From NCBI GenBank assembly GCA_963691905.1, contig OY829892.1, forward strand, positions 372,001 through 436,000: DNA of 64,000 bases, read 5' to 3'. Position 1 is the stretch's first letter; every line of letters starts with the position of its first letter. The notes under the pieces were generated by a model. That model was not told the DNA's origin. It saw only the letters and a program-made list of their open reading frames with translations, and did no database searches. Below are positions 8,421 to 17,880 of the stretch, in pieces. Both the position numbers and the translations under genes were made by a program. This DNA comes from QGON01 sp963691905. Lineage in GTDB: Bacteria > Pseudomonadota > Gammaproteobacteria > Chromatiales > Chromatiaceae.

Positions 8421-9050
8421 TTATCCCTGACTGAACTGATTCATCCCCCAGTTCCATGACTTCAGCAGGGTCTGGCCGGACAAGGCAAACCACTCGACCT
8501 GCAGCTTGGGAAAACTTACAACAGCACAGCTATGATTACACAGGGTACTGCCGGGGTTGATAACCAGGGTATCGCCCAGCCGCTCGGCAAACACCTGATG
8601 AGTATGGCCGACTACCAACACATCGTATGTAAATCCCTGCAAACGGCCAGTCCAGTAAGCCCGCTGCTCGTCAATTGGTTCACCGCATTCATCCAGCAAC
8701 CTGATCCCATCCATGAAAGAATCCGGAGGACTGGCATGCACCAAATACAATCCCCTGCCCGATACCACCATCTCCAGCGAGGCAGGCAGACCGCTCAGAT
8801 AGCGATAAGTGGATGAATCCTCTTTATCTACCGCACGATCGAGATACCAGGCTTCATGGTTGCCTGTAACGCATGCACAACCATTCGCCATCAACAGCTC
8901 AACAGTCTCGTCCAACGCCTCACCGTAACCGGCGATATCGCCAGCGCAGAGGACATGCTCCACCCCCTCTTGCCGGAATATAGACAGCGCCTCTTCAACA
9001 GGCCCTGGCGTGGCATGAGGATCGCTGATGATGCCTATCTTAGTGTTCAA
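8421..9050 (-). CDS. Calcineurin-like metallophosphoesterase (YfcE/MJ0936 type)
   Basis: About 209 residues. It shows the five-block di-metal phosphoesterase signature: IGIISDPHATP (DxH), LCAGDIAGYG (GDxxGYG), TGNHEAW (GNHE), LVHASPP and VVGHTHQ (GHTH). These proteins hydrolyse phosphodiesters; the cellular substrate is unknown. A TTG start at 9050 is preferred because GGAAGGG precedes it and the fold begins at once (NTKIGIISD); an ATG at 9095 would add 15 residues that do not resemble the family. It is a single gene, with a 345-base gap without a supported gene between it and the next minus-strand gene. Confidence 0.85.
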   Translation of the reverse strand: MNTKIGIISDPHATPGPVEEALSIFRQEGVEHVLCAGDIAGYGEALDETVELLMANGCACVTGNHEAWYLDRAVDKEDSSTYRYLSGLPASLEMVVSGRGLYLVHASPPDSFMDGIRLLDECGEPIDEQRAYWTGRLQGFTYDVLVVGHTHQVFAERLGDTLVINPGSTLCNHSCAVVSFPKLQVEWFALSGQTLLKSWNWGMNQFSQG

Positions 9051-9395
9051 GGTACCCTTCCAGCGCAAAGTCCTACTCTTAATATTTAGGAGCATCCACA
9101 CGGCTACACTCAATACAGACGGCCAATGCAGCCTATATTCAAAGTGTAGGAGGAAGACAGCGATTTGGGGCAGACCCTTTCAGCAAACCCTTCGAACAAA
9201 TGGCCGGGAAGTTGCTGAACCAGCGCCGTCAAGCAACAGATTGCCATGCCCCCGCTACGTCTACTGAAATAGCAACGGTAGCCGCAAAACAGTAAGAAGG
9301 CTGACCGCTATTTATGACGGTGCACCACATGAAGAACCTTGTGAGTGTCTGAATACACACGATGCTTCTTTTTCAGTACCGGGGTACAGTTGGCC

Positions 9396-12300
9396 TCACT
9401 GCCTTCTTAAAAGCACCTCGAACTCCTCCGCCGGAACAGGTTGGCTGTAGAGGTATCCTTGCCCCTCATCACACTGAAGCGCATAGAGAAACCGTGCCTG
9501 CTCTTCATTCTCTATGCCCTCGGCGGTGATTTTGAGACCCAGACTGTGGCCGAGCGAGATCACAGCCGTCGTAATCGCGCGGTTCTCCGGGTCATCCAAT
9601 ATGTCTTTCACAAACGAACGATCGATTTTTAGACGATCTATCGGCAGTTGCTTCAAGTAGGCCAGTGATGAATAACCTGTACCGAAATCATCAATCGCCA
9701 AACTGACTCCCATTAAACGCAGCCGTTCAAGAGAACCGATAGTCTTTTTGGCCTGCTGCATGATGAAGGTTTCGGTAACTTCAATCTCCAGCGCGCCGGG
9801 GTCAAGACCGGTTTCAGCCAGGATTCCCTCGACGGTGGCCACGATGTTTTCGCGCATCATTTGAGGACCTGCCACATTGACTGCGATATGCTCCATGGAA
9901 AGCCCACCTCGCCGCCATTTCGCAGTCTGAGCGCAGGCGGTTCGTAGCACCCATTCACCAATGGGGATGATCAGGCCGCTCTCTTCCGCAATGGGAATAA
10001 AGCGTAAGGGTGAGATAATCCCCTCTTCAGGATGAAGCCAGCGGACGAGTGCCTCTGCACCAACGATTTTTCCCTCCACTGGAGAGTATTTGGGTTGGTA
10101 ATAGACTCTGAACTGCTCTTGTTCGAGCGCCTCTCTCAAGCCCGCCTCGAGTTTCACTCGTTCGTATGCGACTGCTGTCATCTCCTTACGATAGAAACTG
10201 AACGTACCACGCGCTTGCGACTTGGATCGATACATCGCTGTGTCTGCATGCTTGAGCAGTGTCGATACATCGCTCCCGTCCTCCGGAAATACGCTGATCC
10301 CCAGGCTCACACTCGTTTGCAGCGCTTGGCTTCCGATGCGGATGGGCTGACTGAAGGCCGACAATATCTTCTCAGCCGCCACTGCGGCAGCGCCGGTATC
10401 GGGAACTCTTTCCAGGACGACCGCAAATTCGTCGCCGCCCAGGTGCGCAACCGTATCCTCCTCCCTGAGGATCGATCTGACGCGTGCACCAACTTCCCAG
10501 AGCACTTTGTCACCGGCCGGATGCCCGAACGCATCATTGATGTGCTTGAAGTGGTCAAGGTCGAGACACAGCACTGCAACCTGATGGCCTTCACGCTGTG
10601 CCTGTTGCAGCGCGTGCTCACAGAGTGTGGTGAACAACAGCCGGTTGGGCAGATCAGTAAGTACGTCGTAATGGGCCAGCCGGGAGATCTTTTCCTCTGA
10701 GAGCTTCTGTTCTGAAATATCGGAAAAGATCCCAATATATTGCGTAACTTTCCCCTGTTGGTCGCGAACGGTGGAAATGTTCTGCCAAACCGGAAAAACC
10801 TCCCCGTCCTTACGCCGGTTCCATATCTCCCCGCTCCAGTGTCCCTTCTCGGTTAGAGTCACCCATAATCTCTGGTAGAAGGCGTCGTCGTGGTGCTGGG
10901 AGCGCAGGAGTCCCGCTTTTTGTCCAACGACCTCTTCTGGCGAGTACCCGGTGATCGCTGAAAAGGCCCGATTGACGCGCAGAATCCTGCTATCGACGTC
11001 GGTAATCAAGATGCCTTCGGAAGCGTTTTCAAACACGCTGCTGGCCAAACGAAATTCATCTTCATCCTGCTTGCGCTCAGTGATGTCCTCCGCCATGCCG
11101 GCAATGCGATAGATTTCCCCTGCAGCATTGCGGACAGGGTAGCCCAGAGCTTTGATCCAGCGCACCGAACGATCCGGGAGAACGATCCGATATTCTGGAA
11201 ATTCGACATCCACCAGATCTCCCTGGCTCTTCTCGGTAATGTAATCCGCGACCCTGCTTAGGTCATCAGGATGAATCGCGTCCAGCCAGGAGAGTGGCTT
11301 CTGATAGAGCGATTCACAGGAACGGCCCCATACCTCTTCATAGGCGGGACTGACATAGATGACCTTCTGCCAATCGGGAGTCACAAGCCAGAAGACCTCA
11401 CGGATATGCTCGGTAAGCTGCCTGAAGTTCTGTTCACTGGCGCGCAGACTCTCTTCCATCTGCTTACGATCGGTAATATCACGAACGATTCCCCGATAAC
11501 CCAGATAGTCCCCGTCTCTGTCGAATTTTGGAATGCCGCTGGTCTCAAGAACCATCAGCCGCCCCGATTTGTGTCGGTTGACATATTCGAGTCCTTTAAA
11601 CGGCTTGCCCGCCTCCACGATTGCATCGAATACGGTCGCCATTCTTTCCGCTTCACCCTCTGGCATCAATTCAAATGGCGTCTTGCCAATTACCTCCTCG
11701 GGCGCGTAACCGAGCAGCTCCTCGATTTTTGAGCTCACATAGGTATATCGTGCGTCTGGCCCCACTTCACAAATACTGTCACTGCTTACCTCCACCAGAT
11801 CACTGTATCGCGCTTCACTTTCCAGCAGGGCAAACTCGGCTTGTTTGCGTTTGGTGATGTCCTGGAGTGCGCCGATGACTCCATTCGGTCTCCCCATGTT
11901 ATCGAAACGGCTGGCAACCCAGATTCCATAAATACCGGTATCACTGGAGAAATTTATAGGGAGCTCGGTGTATCCCTTTTGTTCACCGGACAGCAATCTT
12001 TCAATCAGTTCGCGGAATCCAGCCCGATCTGGCTTTGCGAGCGCCTCAACCAAGGCATCCATATTTGGGTAGGCCACTGAAAACGGCGTTTCACAGTACG
12101 GACAGGTTTCTTCACTCCACAGCAACTCGCCTGAGTAGAGATCGTATTCCCAGATTATCAGCCCTGCAGCCTTGACGGCCAAGCTCAGCCGGGCCTCACT
12201 GTTGACCACATCCTGGATCAGCTCCCTGGCCGATCCCCCATGGATCCCCTGCTTGAAATTTTCACCGGTAGGTGTCCCTTCTCCCTCGGCCAGCCATCGT

Positions 12301-12476
12301 TTGCTCACGTGAAAATACTGGGTCAGGCGATTGAGCTTGGCCGTTGATATATTTCCACCATTGAGCCAGCTATGCAGCGATTGCCGTGAGACCCCCAACG
12401 CTTTCGCCAGTTCGCCGAGAGAGAGATCCTGTTCTCCGGCAAGTTGGGACAACCGCTTTCCAAAACCAATATCCAT
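9396..12476 (-). CDS. XRE-PAS(x4)-GGDEF-EAL c-di-GMP turnover protein
   Basis: 1026 residues. Residues 5-68 are a Cro/C1-type helix-turn-helix (LSLGELAKALGVSRQSLHSW). Four PAS/PAC-like units follow at about 90-210, 215-340, 345-465 and 470-590, with conserved GYSPEEVVG-type and WSGEIWNRRKDG-type blocks. The GGDEF domain (about 600-765) keeps the catalytic AHLGGDEFAVVLE and an inhibitory RxxD (REED) five residues before it. The EAL domain (about 775-1020) keeps GAEALVRW and DDFGTGYSSLAYL. It should therefore both make and degrade c-di-GMP in response to signals at the PAS units. The DNA-binding start is unusual. The gene diverges from the ligase gene; 12477-12715 should hold both promoters. 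Confidence 0.9.
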   Translation of the reverse strand: MDIGFGKRLSQLAGEQDLSLGELAKALGVSRQSLHSWLNGGNISTAKLNRLTQYFHVSKRWLAEGEGTPTGENFKQGIHGGSARELIQDVVNSEARLSLAVKAAGLIIWEYDLYSGELLWSEETCPYCETPFSVAYPNMDALVEALAKPDRAGFRELIERLLSGEQKGYTELPINFSSDTGIYGIWVASRFDNMGRPNGVIGALQDITKRKQAEFALLESEARYSDLVEVSSDSICEVGPDARYTYVSSKIEELLGYAPEEVIGKTPFELMPEGEAERMATVFDAIVEAGKPFKGLEYVNRHKSGRLMVLETSGIPKFDRDGDYLGYRGIVRDITDRKQMEESLRASEQNFRQLTEHIREVFWLVTPDWQKVIYVSPAYEEVWGRSCESLYQKPLSWLDAIHPDDLSRVADYITEKSQGDLVDVEFPEYRIVLPDRSVRWIKALGYPVRNAAGEIYRIAGMAEDITERKQDEDEFRLASSVFENASEGILITDVDSRILRVNRAFSAITGYSPEEVVGQKAGLLRSQHHDDAFYQRLWVTLTEKGHWSGEIWNRRKDGEVFPVWQNISTVRDQQGKVTQYIGIFSDISEQKLSEEKISRLAHYDVLTDLPNRLLFTTLCEHALQQAQREGHQVAVLCLDLDHFKHINDAFGHPAGDKVLWEVGARVRSILREEDTVAHLGGDEFAVVLERVPDTGAAAVAAEKILSAFSQPIRIGSQALQTSVSLGISVFPEDGSDVSTLLKHADTAMYRSKSQARGTFSFYRKEMTAVAYERVKLEAGLREALEQEQFRVYYQPKYSPVEGKIVGAEALVRWLHPEEGIISPLRFIPIAEESGLIIPIGEWVLRTACAQTAKWRRGGLSMEHIAVNVAGPQMMRENIVATVEGILAETGLDPGALEIEVTETFIMQQAKKTIGSLERLRLMGVSLAIDDFGTGYSSLAYLKQLPIDRLKIDRSFVKDILDDPENRAITTAVISLGHSLGLKITAEGIENEEQARFLYALQCDEGQGYLYSQPVPAEEFEVLLRRQ

Positions 12477-12715
12477 AGAAGTACTGCGTCCATTACCATT
12501 TTACGTTTTTACATTATTGGACATTCCTCCTATATTACAAGGGATAAATTCCAAGGTAGTTCTCCCATTTTTAGCTGTAATGGATCGACCTGTTTCCAGC
12601 TTCGACTCTCAATCAAACGAGAACTTCAAAGCGGCTTACTGACGCACTGCCTCCAAATCCATTCCCAACTATGATTAGATATATCAACTAACAAAAATCC
12701 GGACTTTTTCAGGCA

Positions 12716-15544
12716 GTGCCCATTACTTCCGACATCAAAGACTTGGATGAAAAACAGACCTCCACCCAGCTGCTCGCTGTCGTGGGGGAGCTGGTGGCTG
12801 AACTTCATCCCGGACAGGCCAATCTTCCTGACCCAAAACTGGCCGACAGGCTGGACAGTGATCTCGGATTTGACAGCCTCAGCCGGGTTGAACTGCTGAA
12901 CCGGGTGGAGCAACAATTTGTAGTACAGTTGCCCGAGCAGTTGTTCGCAACGGCCGAAACACCGGCGGATATCCTTCAGAGCATCCTCTCCGCAGATCCA
13001 ACGCTGCAGGAGAAGATGCGCGCTCAACCCCAATCACTCGCAGAAGCCACATTTCCCGCCCTGCTCCCTGAACAGGCTGTAACTCTGCCGGAGGTACTTG
13101 AATGGCACAGCAAACAGAGTCCCGACCACACTCATATCCTTCTTTATGGTGACGGCGAGCAGCCCACACAGATCAGCTACAAAAAACTCTGGCAGGGTGC
13201 TCGCAGGGTTGCAATCTCCCTGATTGAACACGGACTGCAACCCAGTCAAACAGTTGCGATCATGCTGCCCACAGGGGCTGACTATCTCTTCAGTTTCTTC
13301 GGAATTCTGTTGGCCGGCGCCACCCCTGTTCCCGTCTATCCACCCGTCAGGCTCTCCCAGATCGAAGATCATCTGAAACGGCATGTGCGCATCCTGGAAA
13401 ATGCCGGCGCGGTTATGCTGATCACCGTCCCGGAGGCAAAGAGCGTCTCCATCCTGCTGCGGAATCTGCTCAATCAGGATCTGAAGATCCTGGTATCAGA
13501 TGATCTCGATCGTGAGTCTGTTTCGGCACCACTGCCACGTTCCCGACCCAATGATATCGCCTTCATCCAATACACATCCGGCAGCACCGGCTCGCCAAAA
13601 GGCGTACAGCTGAGCCATTTCAATCTGCTGGCAAATATCCGCGCCATGGGGGAGGCGGTGGCGATCACGCCAGAAGATGTCTTCGTCAGCTGGCTGCCCC
13701 TCTATCACGACATGGGATTGATCGGCGCCTGGCTCGGCAGTCTCTATTTCGGCATTCCCCTGGTGCTGATGTCACCTCTGCGGTTTCTTGTCAGACCACA
13801 ACGCTGGCTGTGGGCGATTCACGATCACAAGGGCACTCTCTCCGCGGCACCCAATTTCGCTTACGAACTCTGCCTGAAAAAGGTTCTGGACGAGGAGATC
13901 GAAGGCCTGGATCTCAGCAGCTGGCGCATGGCTTTCAATGGTGCCGAGCCCGTAAGCCCAGCGACCATCCGCCGCTTCAGCAGCCACTTTTCCAGCTATG
14001 GCTTTGCTAACAATACGATGGCGCCGGTCTACGGTTTGGCGGAGTGTTCAGTGGGACTGGCATTCCCCCCCCCCGGCAGGATTGCCCCTATCGATCGCAT
14101 TCAGCGTCGCCCGATGCGGGAGTCCGGTCTGGCCCTTGTGGCCGGGGAGAGCGATGAATTCCCCCTGGAGTTTGCCGCTTGTGGAGCGCCACTGACGAAT
14201 CACGGCATCCGTATCCTGGACAAAAACGGCCAGGTGTTGCCAGATCGTCAGGAGGGCCACCTGCAGTTTCAGGGGCCTTCCACCACCCGTGGATACTTCC
14301 GCAATCCCAAAGCCACCCACCAGCTGTTTGACGGCGACTGGCTCGACTCCGGCGACATGGCCTATCAGGTTGGAGATGAGATCTATCTGACCGGCCGCAG
14401 CAAGGACATGATCATCCGAGCCGGGCGCAACATCTACCCCCAGGAGGTGGAAGAGAAAATCGGAGAGATCGAAGGTATCCGCAAGGGCTGCGTGGCGGTT
14501 TTCGGTCACCTGAATGAGGCAACAGGCACCGAGGGGCTGGTGGTGATGGCCGAAATCAGGGAGACGGCAGCGGATACACAAGAGCGGTTACGCACCGAGA
14601 TCATCCGCTCACTCAGCCAACTGATCGATGCCCCACCGGACGACATCGCCCTGGTGCCGCCACACACCGTACTCAAGACCTCGAGTGGAAAGATACGCCG
14701 CGCTGCCTGCCGTGAAGCTTATGACCAGGGGGAACTGATCAAAGGCCGCCCTGCAGTCTGGCGGCAGTTTGCGGACCTGATTGCCGCCGGTCTGCCGGTA
14801 CAGTTGCAGAGATGGCGACACAAAACCGGTGAGTTGCTCTACGCCGGATATGCCTGGACCCTGTTCCTTACCGGTGCCACGATTGTCTGGCTGCTCGTGA
14901 TACTGCTTCCGGGCAGCGGCCTGCGTCGCCGCATCATGCACCACAGCGCCAGGCTGCTGATGAAACTCTGCGGCATCCGCCTGCAGGTCGAGGGACTGAA
15001 CCATATACCGGAAAACCGGGTCTCGGTACTGGTAGCCAACCACTCAAGTTATCTGGATGGTCTGATTCTGATCGCGGCAGTGCCGTTCACCTTCCATTTT
15101 GTGGCAAAGGCGGAACTGCTGGACAAATTCATTCCCCGGCTGTTTCTGCAACGCATCGGCACCTTCTTTGTCGAACGTTTCGACCATGGCGGCGGGGCCG
15201 GCGACACATCCTTTCTGTCAAAACAGACACAACAGGGGGAGACACTGCTGTTTTTTCCCGAAGGCACCTTTACCACCCGTGAAGGCCTGCAGCATTTCCG
15301 GCTGGGGGCATTTGTCACCGCTACACAAAACAGGGTTCCGGTAGTACCGGTGACCCTCAAGGGCAGCCGAAAGCTGCTACCCGCCAACTGCTGGAAACCC
15401 CGGAGAAACCCTCTAAAAGTGATCGCGGGGGAACCCATTATCCCGTCGGGGGATGAGTGGCAGGACGCCATCGACCTGCGCGATGGCACACGGCAAGTCA
15501 TACTCGAAACTTGCGAAGAGCCGGATCTCTCCTGGACCCCGTAG
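12716..15544 (+). CDS. ACP / fatty acyl-AMP ligase / PlsC-type acyltransferase fusion
   Basis: 942 residues with three parts. Residues 15-95 are an acyl carrier domain with the phosphopantetheine Ser in LGFDSLSRVEL. Residues 120-690 are an acyl-AMP ligase with the P-loop YTSGSTGSPKGV, PLYHDMGLIG, and the hinge TGRSKDMIIRAGRNIYPQE; the pattern fits fatty acyl-AMP ligases. After a membrane helix (about 705-730) residues 760-930 are a PlsC-type domain with NHSSYLD (HX4D) and FFPEGTF. A single polypeptide could thus activate a fatty acid, hold it on its own carrier and transfer it to a lipid acceptor at the membrane. The start is GTG at 12716 without a strong ribosome site. Confidence 0.88.
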   Translation: MPITSDIKDLDEKQTSTQLLAVVGELVAELHPGQANLPDPKLADRLDSDLGFDSLSRVELLNRVEQQFVVQLPEQLFATAETPADILQSILSADPTLQEKMRAQPQSLAEATFPALLPEQAVTLPEVLEWHSKQSPDHTHILLYGDGEQPTQISYKKLWQGARRVAISLIEHGLQPSQTVAIMLPTGADYLFSFFGILLAGATPVPVYPPVRLSQIEDHLKRHVRILENAGAVMLITVPEAKSVSILLRNLLNQDLKILVSDDLDRESVSAPLPRSRPNDIAFIQYTSGSTGSPKGVQLSHFNLLANIRAMGEAVAITPEDVFVSWLPLYHDMGLIGAWLGSLYFGIPLVLMSPLRFLVRPQRWLWAIHDHKGTLSAAPNFAYELCLKKVLDEEIEGLDLSSWRMAFNGAEPVSPATIRRFSSHFSSYGFANNTMAPVYGLAECSVGLAFPPPGRIAPIDRIQRRPMRESGLALVAGESDEFPLEFAACGAPLTNHGIRILDKNGQVLPDRQEGHLQFQGPSTTRGYFRNPKATHQLFDGDWLDSGDMAYQVGDEIYLTGRSKDMIIRAGRNIYPQEVEEKIGEIEGIRKGCVAVFGHLNEATGTEGLVVMAEIRETAADTQERLRTEIIRSLSQLIDAPPDDIALVPPHTVLKTSSGKIRRAACREAYDQGELIKGRPAVWRQFADLIAAGLPVQLQRWRHKTGELLYAGYAWTLFLTGATIVWLLVILLPGSGLRRRIMHHSARLLMKLCGIRLQVEGLNHIPENRVSVLVANHSSYLDGLILIAAVPFTFHFVAKAELLDKFIPRLFLQRIGTFFVERFDHGGGAGDTSFLSKQTQQGETLLFFPEGTFTTREGLQHFRLGAFVTATQNRVPVVPVTLKGSRKLLPANCWKPRRNPLKVIAGEPIIPSGDEWQDAIDLRDGTRQVILETCEEPDLSWTP

Positions 15545-15672
15545 ACAAAAACAGAACTATGCCCACATCAAATTCATGTTTTGGGCTATCATGCCGATAT
15601 AAGTAGAAGAGTGCTTTAACCATCACTCCATTTAATCCAAGACAAACCCTGAATTCGAATATAACTATTACT

Positions 15673-17613
15673 ATGATTCAGAATACTGGCGAATTGGCAA
15701 AGGACGCTAGTGCAGAACAAAATATAAAAGCAGAGCAGACCCGGCTGATCTACCGATCGATGCCGTTCTCTCTGCTCGCCATCCTGATCAACAGTTCAAT
15801 ACTGTCCCTCGTGTTGTGGCAGGTCATTGACCACTCGACGATCATTGGATGGCTTGTTGCTGTCTACCTGACAACGCTCTACCGCTTTCTGACCTATCGC
15901 AATTTTCTCTCCATTACGCCTACGCAGGATAATGAGATCGACCATTGGAGCAAGCTGGCCATCCTCGGCGCCACTCTCTCCGGCGCACTATGGGGCACTG
16001 CGTCTCTGCTGCTTTTTCCACTGGAACATGTTGCCTATCAAGCGCTTCTGGTTTTTGTCATAGCCGGCATGTCTGCCGGAGCAGTCACCAGCCTCTCCTC
16101 CATCTTTGCAGCTTCGGCAACCTTTCTGCTACTGACATTGCTACCGTTGGTCTGGCGTTTTCTCTCCCTGGAGTCAGATGTCGGATACGCCATGACAATC
16201 ATGGGCATCCTCTTCACGGTGATGGTGATCGCCTCCTCCAGGCGGATCAGCCAGTCTATTCAGGAGTCACTAAAAGTCCGTTATGAACGGCAATGCGCTG
16301 AAGAGACGATCATTTATCAGGCCCACTATGATGAATTGACCCAGCTGCCGAATCGCCGACTGTTCATAGACCGTCTCAATCAGGAGATCACCCGTGCGCA
16401 ACGGCATCACCACTTTGGCGCAATCCTGTTTCTCGATCTCGACCATTTCAAAAACATCAACGACTCTCTCGGGCACCGGGTGGGTGACATACTGCTGCAG
16501 GAAGTTGCCCAACGACTACGGCGGCGAATCCGCAATGAAGATACGGTCGCCCGCCTGGGCGGTGACGAGTTTGTCATTCTGCTCACCGAGATCGGCGATA
16601 GCAGGGAGATAACCTCCAGTTGGGTGCAGAATTTCGCAGCGCAGATACAACAGTTATTCACCGAACCCTTCATGGTTCAGGAGCACGAACTGCATTTGAG
16701 CGCCAGTATCGGCGTCACCCTGTTTCCCATCAATGGCGCTGTACCGGAAGACCTTCTGCAACAGGCCGATGTGGCGATGTACCGCGCCAAGGCAGAGGGG
16801 CGGGATCAGAGCCGATTCTTTCAACCAAGCATGCAGGAGGCCGTTCATCAGCGCCTGGAGATCGAAAAGGGCCTGCGCAGAGCCTTGGCGACCGGTGAGC
16901 TGGAACTCTACTATCAACTGCAGGTGGATATTACCGGTACATGTATCGGTGCAGAAGCGCTTTTGCGGTGGAACCATCCGGAACGCGGCCTCATCGCCCC
17001 GAATGAATTCATATCCGTGGCGGAAGAGACCGGACTCATCTATAAGATAGGTGACTGGGTGCTCGCTACCGCTTGCAGGGATATGGCGCAGATCGGATTT
17101 AACAGACCAATTACCCTCTCTGTGAACGTCAGCCCAAAACAGTTTCGCGAGGCCAACTTCGTCGAACGGGTGCAGAACATTATCCACGGGTGCCGGATCA
17201 ACCCCGCACAGCTGCGCTTTGAGATCACAGAAAATGTGCTGATAGAGAATTTTGAACAGACAGTAGAGCGCATGCAGCAGTTGAAAAAGTGCGGCATCAG
17301 TTTCTCTATCGATGATTTTGGTACCGGCCACTCTTCACTGGCCTATCTCAAGCAACTGCCAGTTGAAATGCTGAAAATCGACCGTTCATTCGTGCGTGAC
17401 ATCTCTACCGACCCCAGCGATGCCATCATTGTGGAGACGATTCTCGACATGGCAAGACACATGGGGCTGAAGGTCGTGGCCGAAGGCGTGGAGACCCCGG
17501 AAGCTTTTGCATTTCTCAAGGAGAAAGGGTGTGAGTATTTTCAGGGCTATCTATTCAGCCGTCCTGTGCCACTACATAACCTGCTCAGCAAAATTGAGTC
17601 CACAGCCGCCTGA
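15673..17613 (+). CDS. Membrane-bound GGDEF-EAL protein
   Basis: 646 residues. The first 200 contain about six hydrophobic helices in a MASE-like sensor with no recognised ligand site. A GGDEF domain follows (about 215-385) with VARLGGDEFVILL and an RxxD inhibitory site (RNED) before it, then an EAL domain (about 395-640) with GAEALLRWNHPERG and DDFGTGHSSLAYLK. Both active-site motifs are intact, so synthesis and breakdown of c-di-GMP are both possible. It stands 128 bases after the ligase fusion in the same direction, and with the minus-strand XRE-GGDEF-EAL gene it brackets that fusion. Confidence 0.9.
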   Translation: MIQNTGELAKDASAEQNIKAEQTRLIYRSMPFSLLAILINSSILSLVLWQVIDHSTIIGWLVAVYLTTLYRFLTYRNFLSITPTQDNEIDHWSKLAILGATLSGALWGTASLLLFPLEHVAYQALLVFVIAGMSAGAVTSLSSIFAASATFLLLTLLPLVWRFLSLESDVGYAMTIMGILFTVMVIASSRRISQSIQESLKVRYERQCAEETIIYQAHYDELTQLPNRRLFIDRLNQEITRAQRHHHFGAILFLDLDHFKNINDSLGHRVGDILLQEVAQRLRRRIRNEDTVARLGGDEFVILLTEIGDSREITSSWVQNFAAQIQQLFTEPFMVQEHELHLSASIGVTLFPINGAVPEDLLQQADVAMYRAKAEGRDQSRFFQPSMQEAVHQRLEIEKGLRRALATGELELYYQLQVDITGTCIGAEALLRWNHPERGLIAPNEFISVAEETGLIYKIGDWVLATACRDMAQIGFNRPITLSVNVSPKQFREANFVERVQNIIHGCRINPAQLRFEITENVLIENFEQTVERMQQLKKCGISFSIDDFGTGHSSLAYLKQLPVEMLKIDRSFVRDISTDPSDAIIVETILDMARHMGLKVVAEGVETPEAFAFLKEKGCEYFQGYLFSRPVPLHNLLSKIESTAA

Positions 17614-17880
17614 TCCACACGGAAATAACCAGGGATATTAAAGGTATTCATCAATTACCAAAAAGCCTTGAAATTACCTATAATCAGATCGTTTTACGTC
17701 AAGTTCGATCCGGGTGCAGTTCGTCCCAATCCGACTGACACTATACGTCAGCAGCGGCACAGCACCTGAGACTGCCCTTTTCCCGGGAGACAAATTTCCT
17801 TGGGGGCACTGCCTCAACCTGATCCGCCAGATCTGCCGGCAATTTTCAAACTGAAATCAGACCCTAAAAAGGAGTAGCCG

